Source: Tiliqua scincoides (lineage: Eukaryota; Chordata; Lepidosauria; Squamata; Scincidae). From it: DNA of 64,000 nucleotides. The position numbers and the translations under genes are program-made. The stretch is taken from positions 80,424,254 through 80,488,253 of the forward strand of contig NC_089826.1 of NCBI RefSeq assembly GCF_035046505.1, read 5' to 3'. A model generated the notes under the pieces. That model was not told the origin of the DNA. It saw only the letters and a list, made by a program, of their open reading frames with translations, and did no database searches. Positions 53,460 through 64,000 of this stretch are shown piece after piece (the stretch's first letter is position 1; each line of letters opens with the position of its first letter).

Positions 53460-56400
53460 ATGAATGAATGGCTAGAAAAGCTCTTGATGCAGGCAAATGT
53501 CAAACTTAGGGACATTTGGAGGCCAAAATCCAGTATAGTGCGTATGTTTCATTGATTTCAGCTGGAGTACAGTAGGCAAAGTGGAGGACTAGCTTGTGGC
53601 TTGAATTTTTTTTTAAACTTGGATATCAGGGAGTCCTTAACACTAAAGTGCTTCATACGCCCATTAATTGATTAATTTATTTACCATCCTACCTTATAGG
53701 AGGGTTGCAAATGAATCCATGAAAGTTACTAGCCCACAGAATCATTTACCTTTCTATCATACACACCTATTCTAATAATTTGCAGTATAGAAGGGGAAAA
53801 AAATGAACTTTTGTAAAAATCTCTAACCTGTTGCAGGATTCTCTCATATGCCTTAGGTAAGCTGGTAGGTGGCTGTGTATAAGCTTGCTTTATAATGTAT
53901 GTAACATAGGACTTTGTGCATCACATACACATAGTCTGATAGCTCCCAGAATCCCCCTCCCACATTTTCATTTCCATTTCATTTAGTTTGGCAGCCTCGC
54001 TCTGCATTGCTCACAGACGATAGAGAGTTTGGCTTAGAATCAAGTTCTTACGCCTGCTATCCATTCCTAGCATTGGGCAAAAACAAGAATCTTCCTGGAA
54101 TGTACATTTCTTTGCTACGTAAATGAATCCTGGCCTTTGGGTGCAAGCAGCCTTTGCTTCCTTGCCGGGGAGCTTTAAAACCATCACCTTGCATTCGTTT
54201 TTTGAGCTCTTGGAATTCAGCTGGGGTTAAGAAAAAACATTTTCCCTGGGAAAAGATTTCTGATGCCGGCCAGACACCTTCAGAATGTAAATTTTAACTA
54301 ATCCTTTATAATTATAATAGTCATTGACATCTAAATGAAACCCATCCAAAGGCTGGTGTATACTGTTTGCTTCCCTTCATCTCCTACAATAAAACCAACA
54401 GTGTTGTGTGATTCAGATTGTATTGTTTATAATTCTTTTCAGTGCAATGACACCAACCATTATACTTTTTTGATTACTTGCTTTCAAAGCATGTGTTTGA
54501 ACCTTCTTCCATAAACCTCTTTACTTTAAGCCTCCATTTTTAAGTATCCCTGTATTGTTCATACCCTATAATGTGACTCTGGCATTTCTTCACCTGAACC
54601 TGATTCATGGTTGGTTTTGTTGTGTTTGTTGACTCGCCACCATAGCCAGTTTCTTTGCCATGCGCCTGTATTTTAACACCGTGCCAGGGAGGAAAGTCAC
54701 AACTGTTAAAGCATTACACTCAGGGCTGTCAATTAATTGAAACGGTTTTACTTAATTACATTCTTTTACCTTCTAATAAATGAATTAATTGCTATTACAG
54801 ATCGTTCAATTTATGTAGATATTATCAAAATTGTATTATGCCACTTATTAGTGATACCGAAGATACAAAACAACTTTCAACAAAATGAGCAGTGCAATCC
54901 TATACATGTCAGTCATGTGCGGCCTGGGGGAGGGGAGGCAGAACCTCAATAAACCCAACAAGTAAAGAGAAAAAAATACCTAACCTTTCTACACCACTCC
55001 TTTCTTCTCCAGCACAGTCAGTGAGTTAAGCAACACACACATTACAGCACATAGGGAGGAAGCTAGCAGCTGATTTCGGGCAATCATGGTTGGCTTCCAA
55101 AAAGGCAGGGAGGCTGACTTCCATCAGCAAGCTCTGGGAAGGCAGCAGGCAGAAGTGCCTCAATCAGGATGCAGTCATCCAATGAAAAAAAGGCAGGATG
55201 CCTATATCACCAAACTCTGGGGAAGCAGAAGGCAGAGTTGCTGCAATTCTGTTCTTAAGAAAGCCATGAGAACACCAGGAAGCCTGTGTGAAGGGACCAG
55301 GCTTTCTAAAGCACTAGGGGAGGCAGCTATTGAGCTGTGGAAAGAATGGTGAAAAGAGTTGTTGGCCAGTCCAAGTGATGCACAACCACTCTGAGCATGC
55401 CGTAACATGGAAGCAATAGGTGGTGATGTCACTGCAGTTATTTCCAGATCAGGCACTTCTGGGGGGTGACGTCATGAGTCATGGCCCTGGGTGCTAGAGG
55501 GGCCTGCTACACCACTGCATACCAAGTTGTTTTATGCTGTCCACTGATTGATTGCTCAGTTTGGCTTGAGTTCCCTGCTCCATCTGGCAGTTATTCTCCT
55601 GGTTCACTGTCTGAGGGGGATCTTCCCCAGCACCACAAGCTGTGGTCCTTTAACTAGAGATACTGGGAACCAAACCTGGTGCATTCTGCATAAAAACTAC
55701 ATGCTCTACCCTAAAGCCCCTGTCTAACCTAGGTTGCTAGATGGCATCCAAAACATTCACTATGACCTTTACTGAATCCACATTAGCTTCGCTGGTCCTA
55801 ATATTTTGGGCTTTTAGAAAAGCGCTATAGTCATTCTTTAAATAAGTAAAATAAATAAAAATTGTATGAATTGTCGGTAGCTTTATACTTCTGGAATAAC
55901 TGAGGCATTAATCTGCACTCTCACATGCTCCAGTCCAATTAGCAGAGGTCGGAGAAAATGGTGATAACAAAATAAAAACACATCACACCTATTTCTGTGC
56001 TTCTCATTTTTGTAAAAAACAAGCAAGCAAGCAAGCAAAACTACCCATAATCTGCCAAAAAAAGAGTTTTATTTGGTTTTTTATTATTTAATGTGGGGAG
56101 TGCATGGGTAATGACTGTGGCTGACTCTGCTGACTCTATACCCCCTTTATCACCTACATGGTCCACTTTTCAGTGATTATAATTTGCAATCATAATGCAA
56201 ATGTTGAATAAGAACACATAACGAGGCTTTCTGCACTTCAAATTTTGGGCAATGCCAAAATCCGCGGAAAAATAAAACCATTTTCTTCCACCTCTACCCA
56301 TGAGGCAATCCAGGAATATTTTCATAATTATGTCTAATCATGTTACATAATGTGGCAGAACTGAGCAGGAGTAAGAAAACATTTCCTTAACTGAATTTTA

Positions 56401-57225
56401 TATAGGCAGCTCTTTTGGAAAAAAAGGTTGCTTTTCCAGAGGTCTAAGATTACATGCCTGCCTTAAGATTTTTGACCAGGAGTCAGGCTGTCTTCCTTCC
56501 ACTGATCTTCCCCCTCTCTTGAGTGCTGACTCTCCACAGGCTTTCTTCCTGCCTTCGCTGAGGTCACTGCATGTGTTTTCTACGTAGAACTTGTCCTTAA
56601 TTGTATGACAATTGCTGTGCATGTTGAGATACAAAGATCCAGGGAAAAGCAATATAGGTTTTTATTTTTTTAAATTTCATAGCCCACCTAAGGTAGACAT
56701 GTTTAACTTCCTCCATATTATGGGGGTGAAGGCCAATAAATGTTCTAAAGTGTGGCAGAAGTAGTAGAATAGGTAGCAGCGTATATATGTATTATGTAGA
56801 ATATGTAGTAGCAGAATACATAAAGACATTCTCTACCCTGAAGACGAATGACTTGGAATACCGCAAATGTGGTTTAAAACCACTTCTAGCGCATGATTTT
56901 ATGGTCAAAACAGGCATTATTTTTATTGTGCAGAACATGCACTTTTTTGCATGTGTTGACCCTGTAGGGTTTTTTTTTGGGGGGGGGCACATAACCCAGA
57001 TCAGAACCACAATGGTGGGGAATGCACCATCATGGATCAAACACCACAGAATGGATGTCTCTGTGGCCTCACACCAACCCAAATGCAAAGCTTTCCAACA
57101 TTTCACGTATTCAACTGTGAGTAATCAAATGTGAAACACCTAAATCAGCAATTTTTAATGTTTTTCTTCTTGCTGACCTCTTTGTTCTTCATCCTTTTGT
57201 GATGTCACGCATGGCTTCTGGGAGT
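53460..57225. other. Repeat-poor intergenic stretch, no gene seen
   Basis: The stretch has few transposon signatures, in contrast to the rest. About 53950-54340 is especially unique-looking, with balanced composition. Around 54895-55500 a short GC-richer patch has chance frames. No exons with splice signals and homology were recognised. Confidence 0.4.
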
Positions 57226-57229
57226 CTTT

Positions 57230-57470
57230 ATGGGTTCTGTGGTTCTGTTTCTAGGGCAACTGTCTATAGTAATGAATTGTCTGGACTTCATCAGCTCCTT
57301 AGACCAGGTAGAGGAAGAGGAAAAGATGATTTGTTACTACAGACAGTTGTCCTAAAAACTGAGCCACCACAACCTGGAAGGATTTTTCAGTGATTTTCAA
57401 CTGATGTGCTCCAAACTTTCACAACACACTTGCAAACCTTTTGCAGCACACCAGTGTTGACAATCGATGG
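57230..57470. mobile_element. hAT-like MITE fragment (GGCACAC/TTGAAAATC family)
   Basis: TTCTAGGGCAACTGTCTATA and TACTACAGACAGTTGTCCTA form the internal inverted repeat seen at 41107-41174. GATTTTCAACTGATGTGCTC follows. Confidence 0.5.
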
Positions 57471-58123
57471 TAAGGCCACACCTGGAGTATTGAGTCCAGT
57501 TCTGGTTGCCACATCACAAAAAGGATATAGTGGAAATGGAAAAGGTGCAAAAGAGAGCGACTAAGATGATTACTGGGCTGGGGCACCTCCCTTATGAGGA
57601 AAGGCTACAGCATTTGGGACTTTTCAGTCTAGAAAAGAGGCGCCTCTCTTAAAGGCATCTAGGCAGAGATGCATCTTACTTCACATAACACAGGACCAGG
57701 GACAACTCAATTGAGCATGCTGGGTAAAGAAAAATGTTCTTTGTCTGTCCACTAAAATTGAGTGTTGGGAGAGTTAGGACAGACAAAAGAACATTTTTCT
57801 TTACCCAGCATGTAATGAGTCTGTGGAACTCCTTGCCACCTGAAGTAGTGATGGCATCTTGCCTAGATGCCTTTAAGAGAGGATTGGACAAATTTCTGGA
57901 GGAAAAGTCCCTCATGCGTTACAAGTCATGATAGGTATGTGCAAGCTCCTGGTTTTAGAGGTAGGCTACCTCAGAGTGCCAAATACAAGGGAGGGCACCA
58001 GGATGCAGGTTGTATCTTGTTGTGTTATGTGCTCCCTGAAGCATTTGGTGGGCTACTGTGAGATACAGGAAGCTGGACTAGATGGGCCTTTGGCCTGATC
58101 TAGCGGGGTTGTTCTTATGTTCT
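57460..58123 (+). mobile_element. CR1-type LINE 3' end with inverted patches
   Basis: GTGGAAATGGAAAAGGTGC, TTATGAGGAAAGGCTACAGC, GAGTGTTGGGAGAGTTAGG and the terminal GTTGTTCTTATGTTCTTA define it. Two short inverted patches (57643-57665, 57716-57750) are reverse copies of nearby downstream LINE sequence (57860-57882, 57777-57812). Confidence 0.75.
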
Positions 58124-58614
58124 TAATCATTGACTAAATGATGAGGAAAACCAGTGACATACATCAAAGTGTGACTCGGTTCCTGTTCTCCATTTCACAC
58201 AGCCCCAGAATCCTCATTTTTGTTCTCAACTGTTCCAGACTCCTTCATCCTCTGTAGCACATGAAAGAAACTGGCATACATTTGGAAATGCAAACAGAAC
58301 ATTGAGAAATAGGCTAGGCAGTGAAAGTACGTATTCAGTGGGTCGATTAAAATTAATCAATTAATCAAATTCAGTTTTGAGATCTTGACAGACAGGACCA
58401 GTCCATTGCCAGTCTATCATGTGGTCTATCATATCATACGGCAACTCAAGGCAGTCTCGGCCTCATGATCGTAATGCGTCCTGAGAGTTGTGATTCAGAA
58501 ATTGTGATGAATTCTCAGCTACTGATTTGCCTAGAGAAGTTTTGACACATAGTATTTGTTTTAATGTACTGTTTAGATTTGCACCCCAATTTTCTCTAAA
58601 ATCCCCAGCCATTC

Positions 58615-58715
58615 CACTTAAAATTTACTTATTTTTCACATTTTTATACCACCCTTCCTCCAAAGAGCCCAGGGCAGTGTACATAACTGCTCCCCTCCTT
58701 CTTGTCCTTACAAGA
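58615..58715 (-). repeat. LINE/SINE-type tail, minus strand
   Basis: TTTTTATACCACCCTTCCTC and CAAAGAGCCCAGGGCAGTG are the reverse of a GCCCTGGGCTC..GGTGGTATAAA tail. Confidence 0.5.
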
Positions 58716-58726
58716 AGGGGCAGGAG

Positions 58727-59122
58727 GTCTGGTCTAGAGGGTAGAGCCTCTGTTTGCCTGAAGATAACATCTGAAGGTCGCCAGTTTGAGGCCACCGGCA
58801 CCGTGAATGGCGAGACCTTGAAGCAGCTCACAAGCCTAGCCGAATTATTCCACTCGCTCTTTGGCTGACCTTCAAGTGAGATATGAAGGAGCTGCTGTCA
58901 GCTGTCAGCCTGCGTGGGAGGAAACTGGAGGCCAGAATGTGATACCAGATCATAAAATATCCATCTGAAATGTTGTGGTTCTTGAAAGACAGAACTTTCA
59001 ATTGTAAAAATCCCTACAGGGATTTAGTACAGCCTGCCCATGTAAACCACCTTGAATTAAAGTCTGAGGAGAAATCTGACGACCAAGAAAGGCAGTATAG
59101 AAATACCTGTTTTATTATTATT
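58727..59122 (+). mobile_element. tRNA-derived SINE
   Basis: The head GGTCTAGAGGGTAGAGCCTC resembles an A box and GGTCGCCAGTTTGAGGCCAC a B box. The tail ends GGCAGTATAGAAATACCTGT with a TTATTA simple repeat. About 390 bp; the family name is not known to me. Confidence 0.6.
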
Positions 59123-59275
59123 ACAACAACCCTGTGAGGTAGGTGAGGCTGAGAGAAAGTGACTGGCCCAAGGTCACCCAGGAGCCACCATGGCTGAGAG
59201 GGGATTTGAACCTGGTTCATTCAAGTCTAAGTTCACCTCCCAAACCACTACACTACCCTGGCTGTCTTATACCCT
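59123..59275 (-). mobile_element. MIR-type CORE-SINE, minus strand
   Basis: Reverse reading gives GTAGTGTAGTGGTTTGGGAG, a B box GGTTCAAATCCCC, and the core CCTGGGTGACCTTGGGCCAG. ACAACCCTGTGAGGTAGG on the plus strand is the classic MIR/CORE phrase. Confidence 0.7.
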
Positions 59276-59299
59276 TACACCTTAAAACCCTTACACCAG

Positions 59300-59515
59300 T
59301 GATTTTCAACCTTTCTCATCTCACGGCACACCAACAAGATGCTAAAATTGTCAAGGCACACCATCTTTTTTGACAGTTGACAAGGCACACCATGTTGCTG
59401 GCAGGGACTCACATCTCCAAAGGCCCTACTAATAAATCACCCTCTCCCAAACTCCTGTGGCACACCTGTGGACCATTTTTGGCCCAGTGTGCCAGGGCAC
59501 ACTGATTGAAAATTG
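59300..59515. mobile_element. hAT-like MITE (GGCACAC family)
   Basis: CAGTGATTTTCAACCTTTCT to TGATTGAAAATTGCTG, with the GGCACACC-rich body, parallels 2477-2688. Confidence 0.65.
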
Positions 59516-59519
59516 CTGC

Positions 59520-61120
59520 CTTAACGCATTAAAAGTTATATTCTTAATAAAAAATTAATTCATCTCTTTTTTCCTGTGGCCAATACATTCCATAACAAAG
59601 GAAATTTGGAGCAATTTCCAATTCATAGATGTAAGAATGGTAATTGCTTTAGCACTTCCAAGGTTGTACAGAAGTAAGCCCTTATGAGAGTGGTGATATC
59701 CTTGAATTTTTTTGGAGTAAATTTATAAGCAAAAGTGTACCTTAAAAGAACCTTTTCTCTGTTTTTGTCCCCAGTTTATGACTGAATATTTTTTATTTTG
59801 TATATGTCTTCTACTATTAAAAATATTTGTGATGAACCTAGGAGAAAAGATGATAGAGAGAGGGACACAAACACCCCCCCCCCCCCAATTGCAAGTGCAT
59901 ATTTAAGCTAAACCAGAACAGGCATGCTATGTGATGGTTTCAAATTCACCCACCTTTCTCCCTTGAATCTCTTTTACACAGGTCAATTGATCTGTCCTGG
60001 CCACAATGGCAGGAGAAGATCAAGGCCATGTCAATTATAATCAGATGGGTGATGATGTCTTTACCATCCATCCCCTCTCTTGGCTTCTCTACACAACAGT
60101 TGATCTTACATAGGCCCCCAATCCAGGGCTAATCACATGTAACTGGCTGTGAAGTAATGCAGCAGCAGAAGCGGCAGTGCTGAAGGGGTAGCCTGCATGA
60201 TAATTGGGCTCGACCAGTGTGATAATTAGGCTCTCTCATATCTTGAAAATATGATCAATATTTGCACAGTTTCTCATCTGTCATTTGCAATGAATGAGTT
60301 TCTGTGCGAGAACAAAGTGCTTCTTTCTGGGCATCATCTGCTTAATGATGTCACTTCCTGCTTAATGATGTCACTTCTAGATCTTAGCAGGTGCCATGAG
60401 TGCTATTAGGCCCACTATATGAAATGAGTTTGACGCCCCATTTATTAATGGAATATGAAAGTATATGAAATGAGTTTGACACCCATTCCATTTATTAATG
60501 GAATAAAACATTAAAAAAACACAACATTTTTAAAGAGCCAAAGCTTTTCAAAGCTTTTCATGTTAAATCAGGTAAACTGTCAGCCTGTATCATGTAAAAA
60601 TGCCCAGCACTTTATAACCCTTTGTCTATGTATGACCCTGTTACCTGGTCTAAAAGGTACCTTTTAAGTGATGGCCTTCTTGTATTTAGCAGTGGGAGAT
60701 CACCTGTCCCCATTCACCTCAATATAATGTCTCATTTTAAAAAAAATCATTTTTGTAAAATGAACAAAACAAGTTATTTACATCAACATATTACCAGAAT
60801 ATAATGTATTTTCTAGTGGGTGTCCCTTTGCATTTGTTTTAAATTGTGAATCTTTTTGGGGGGACAGGGAATAACCTTTTCATTTATTTTGCTATGTTAA
60901 CTATTTTGTGAAGATTTGTTCAAAAGCAGTATATATACATTTATTAAAAAAATAATATTCATTCAATCCAACTTTTAAACCTTTCCTGTTGGCTCTCTTG
61001 TTAGTAAATGATAACGCTGAATAATTATATTTGAGCAAATGTCAGGAATTTTTTAGGTAAACACTTTTATGTTCCATTGGACTTCACGAAATTCAAGGAT
61101 AAAAATGATCATCAATGCCC
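59520..61120. other. Intergenic with diverged repeats, no gene seen
   Basis: The segment TATGAAATGAGTTTGACRCCC..ATTTATTAATGGAAT is tandemly repeated twice at about 60418-60505. A LINE/SINE-type tail like 45205 lies at about 60650-60955. Confidence 0.4.
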
Positions 61121-61127
61121 TCCTTGC

Positions 61128-61510
61128 ACTAAGACCCCAACCCTACAACCCCCATCACTAGTGCCACTGCACTTATCCCACAAAGGGACATGTTGCATCC
61201 AATGTTGGGGGGGGGGGCAAAGGGCAAAAATTATTTTTACTTACCTCCATGTAAGCCCTGGGTCTCTTTGGACATACGCCACCTCTTTAGGTACTGTCTG
61301 CGCAAGGAGAGAAAAGGGACAGGGAGGTTTAAAACAGAGGGAATAAGATCCAGTGTGCACCATTGCTGTGAGATCCACCAGTCCCACCTCCTCCCTGCCT
61401 CAGTTCCCCCCTCTGACCCCAGTTATGCAACCAGTTTTCCCACTCCCTTCCACTCCCTGCCCACCAATAAACATCAATTGACAAGGGAAACCAAACACAA
61501 CTTTCTTTAA
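61128..61510. mobile_element. MITE-like element with CCCCAACCCTAC end
   Basis: It opens CCCCAACCCTACAACCCC and contains a G-run (61205-61216) and a C/T-rich body like the elements at 31181 and 42388. Borders are uncertain. Confidence 0.3.
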
Positions 61511-63440
61511 GTCAAGTATAATTCTATGACTTACCGCACTAGATTAACTGCATCACTCCAACTTGTTGCATTTGATGCTATAGTGGACAAATTCTAAAAT
61601 AAATCAGAGTGAATGTACAATTAGTAAGAAGAATTGTACACGTCCTCAATAGTCAAACATACATATCGCTGTAAGGGAATAACCAGTAACATAGTCAAGA
61701 AAAACCCAGGGACAATTGCAAGGTGTTCTGAAAGTTCTCTACATTCAGCAAGGGATATATTCCACCTTGTTGCTATGTATTATAATTAAACCAATCCAAA
61801 TAAAAGAAGAGCTCTGTGGAAAAGCAAAATATGAATCACCTTTCCCAAGCCCCTCAGCAAGAGCAAAAGACACAGGGCACCCTTGTAAAACTGTGATTTT
61901 CAATGTTTATCTTCTTATGGCACACTGAGCTCTACCGTCTTTTCTATGGTCTTCACCTCTTGTGATGTCACTTCTGGCTTCTGGGAGACTCGTCTGGGTT
62001 TTGTGACTCTGTTTCTAGGGTAACTGCCTGTAGTAAAGAAATGTTCACATAGGGGCTGTGGCGGCTCGACACAGGGTATAGGAGCAATGTTTCCTTTTCG
62101 CAGCATTTCAGCACTGCTTTTCAGTGGGGCGGCAGCCACAATAGGACTGGGCTATAAGTCAGTAAAGTGAACTGAAGCGTCTCCTAAATGACTGCTCACC
62201 AGATGTGTTAGAGGGAGTTTCTAAAGTTTCACTTTTAGTAATTTCTAACCCTTCTTAATCTAATCTGTCAAAAAAATGATATTTTATGTTGAACTGTAAA
62301 TATACTATTAGTAATATAGTAACTTAACTCCGTTTTTGATAAACAGGATTAGGACTGATTATGTTTGCTTTTACGGTTTCTTTATCTATGCCTAATAAAG
62401 GTTTATTCATTCATTCAAGTCAGTAACGTGCTTTTATTCTTTATCATTGGCTGGACCTGAACTCCTTCTAACAGAAGAAATAAGACCTGCTTACCTTCCT
62501 CTGTGAAGGCTTCCCCGTTGGGATTTGGGAATTGCCATTCAAACCGCCATAGCAGCCCCAGTTTGGGCAGCAACCCAAACTTTTGGTTTTAACAAGGAAC
62601 AGTAAATATGCTTCCTTTGGCTGGCTTCATTATTGATTGTTTTGAAACATTTTTTTTTTCTGCATCTCTAGCTTTGGGATTGATTGGTTTGGAAATCCAG
62701 ATACAGAATTGGATCCTTGTATCACAGATGCTTCTGGAAGAGGATGCTTCTGGAAGAGACCAAGGAAACGGGCTTGGTCAGTCAAAATTATGTTGCCCAG
62801 ATTTCTAATAAGACAATTACAGTGTACTGTTTGGTCCCTGTAGTATGAAAGTAAAATGAGCAAGTACTTTTATGCAGAGGCTGGAGCTGAGGAAGTCATT
62901 TGTTTAGCTTGTACCACTTCTTCCCATTTTAAATAAAGGAGGATAGTGAAAAAAAACAACCACAGAAAGTCTGTTTTTGCTAAACGCCTATCTGACTCCT
63001 GTACATTTCTTAAAAATCTGTCTCTAGGCAAGGCAGATGCATAATTACAGATCCTGCACTTTGGTCATGTTAGACTCGTAGTATAAGGGGGGAAAAATAT
63101 CAACTTAAATTTAAAAGAATCATTTATAAATTAAAGCAACTTGAGGCTGCTGTTGCTACGATTGCATTTTGCAACGCAGAACGACAAACTTCACTAAAAA
63201 CGATAATCCCCCAAATCCTACCTTTTCCTGTGGCACTGAGATTTATACACTTTTAATTGTTGGTATATTTTTGTGATAAGGTGAGACTAGTCCTATGTCA
63301 CTAGGGATATGGCATCTTGCTTTCGTGTGTGTCCCCCCATCCTCATTTACAATGATTATGTTATCAGCCTAGCCAGGCAAAAGGGTGGAGCAACTATAAT
63401 TTCAAAGCAGGATTAGGTTGAAATAACGAGGTCACCAAGT
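61511..63440. other. AT-rich intergenic, no gene seen
   Basis: Fragments about 61890-62045 (CTGTGATTTTCAATGTTTAT, CTGTTTCTAGGGTAACTGCC) belong to the hAT-like family of 57230. The remainder is unique-looking. Confidence 0.35.
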
Positions 63441-63443
63441 GTG

Positions 63444-63457
63444 GTTGCCTAGGCAAC
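63444..63457. promoter_or_regulatory. Perfect RFX X-box palindrome, site 2
   Basis: GTTGCCTAGGCAAC is identical to the site at 46712-46725, but the flanks differ, so it is not simply one repeat copied. Confidence 0.4.
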
Positions 63458-63617
63458 ATCACATCTAAGAATATGGGATGCTTCTAGTAGAGGAGGCAAG
63501 ACTAGAGTCTCTCTCGCGTTTTCACAAAAGAAATTCCCTATCTTTCTTCAATTAAAAATGCTTCAATGCTTTTTAATACATTCTATGTGTTTTTTTTACA
63601 ATCGCATTGGACACAAC

Positions 63618-63620
<3 letters not shown>

Positions 63621-63666
<46 letters not shown>
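63621..63666. repeat. (TAA)n microsatellite
   Basis: About 15 TAA units end in TCAGTGC. Confidence 0.95.
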
Positions 63667-63715
63667 CAGTGCTTTTTGTAAATAAAAAGGTGCAGGAACT
63701 CACAACTTGTTAATC

Positions 63716-63717
63716 TT

Positions 63718-63760
<43 letters not shown>

Positions 63761-63763
63761 TAA
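63716..63763. repeat. (TTTA)n microsatellite
   Basis: About eleven TTTA units. It is followed by a partial palindromic MITE at about 63815-63862 (ACTTCTGAGTAGACATGCAT, GGATTGGGCTG). Confidence 0.95.
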
Positions 63764-64000
63764 ACCATTTTTTATTGGAGAAATAAAACATTTTTTATGT
63801 GCTTCCCCCCAAAAGATGAACTTACTTCTGAGTAGACATGCATAGGATTGGGCTGTCAATCTCCACATCCCCTTCCCCCTAGCTATTTTTTCTACACATG
63901 GGGAAAAATACTGTACAGGTGCACTTGTAGCGTGTAGTATGTAGTGTGGCACTACTTCGAGGAGAGGAAGCAGTGAATGGATTCCGAAAAATGGCTTACA

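Overview
This is a vertebrate nuclear window, most likely from a squamate reptile (lizard). The evidence is a mammal-like exon-intron gene pair, CR1-type LINE 3' ends ending in TTCTTATG, a 5S-rRNA-derived SINE, RTE/L1/I-group LINE pieces and a dense crop of hAT-like and Harbinger-like miniature DNA transposons. No bacterial-type operon, CRISPR array, tRNA gene or retrovirus-like element was recognised.

Region 1-19.2 kb holds two conserved host genes head to head. The first coding exon of CLRN2 (clarin-2, hair-cell tetraspan protein) is on the minus strand at 1146-1398; the rest lies left of the window. QDPR (dihydropteridine reductase, which recycles tetrahydrobiopterin) is complete on the plus strand in seven coding exons from 5253 to 16879. 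All seven junctions obey GT-AG, all phases join, and they give a 240-residue protein. The two genes are also divergent neighbours in human 4p15. A CpG-rich block at about 5040-5430 covers the QDPR start. The intergenic space and every long intron are filled with DNA transposons and LINE tails.

Region 19-27.9 kb is non-coding. It holds a tiny U6 snRNA fragment with target-site duplication, a perfect 18-bp hairpin, two 179-bp palindromic elements, a 1.9-kb TA-flanked inverted-repeat element carrying a 12-copy minisatellite, and a 5S-derived SINE.

Region 27.9-36 kb holds a small KRAB zinc-finger gene on the minus strand: an 8-residue first exon, a 127-nt KRAB-A exon and a terminal exon with four C2H2 fingers. 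They splice in frame to 192 residues. An L1 fragment lies in its last intron, and a 2.8-kb, 5'-truncated, same-strand LINE lies in its first intron.

Region 36-64 kb has no gene that I can support. It contains nested hAT-like elements, an RTE-like LINE fragment, a twin-primed copy of the LINE seen at 32.7 kb, CR1, CORE-SINE and tRNA-SINE pieces, microsatellites, and AT-rich repeat-poor stretches. Two exact RFX X-box palindromes (46712, 63444) lie in otherwise non-repetitive sequence and may be regulatory.

I found no previously undescribed protein system. The most informative observations are about retroposition and transposition: a LINE whose 3' terminus is shared with a 5S SINE, a twin-primed insertion with its duplication intact, a truncated U6 insertion, hAT-like and Harbinger-like elements that share target duplications in tandem, and a LINE copy with two local inverted patches. 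All family names rest on recognition by eye; no database search was run.
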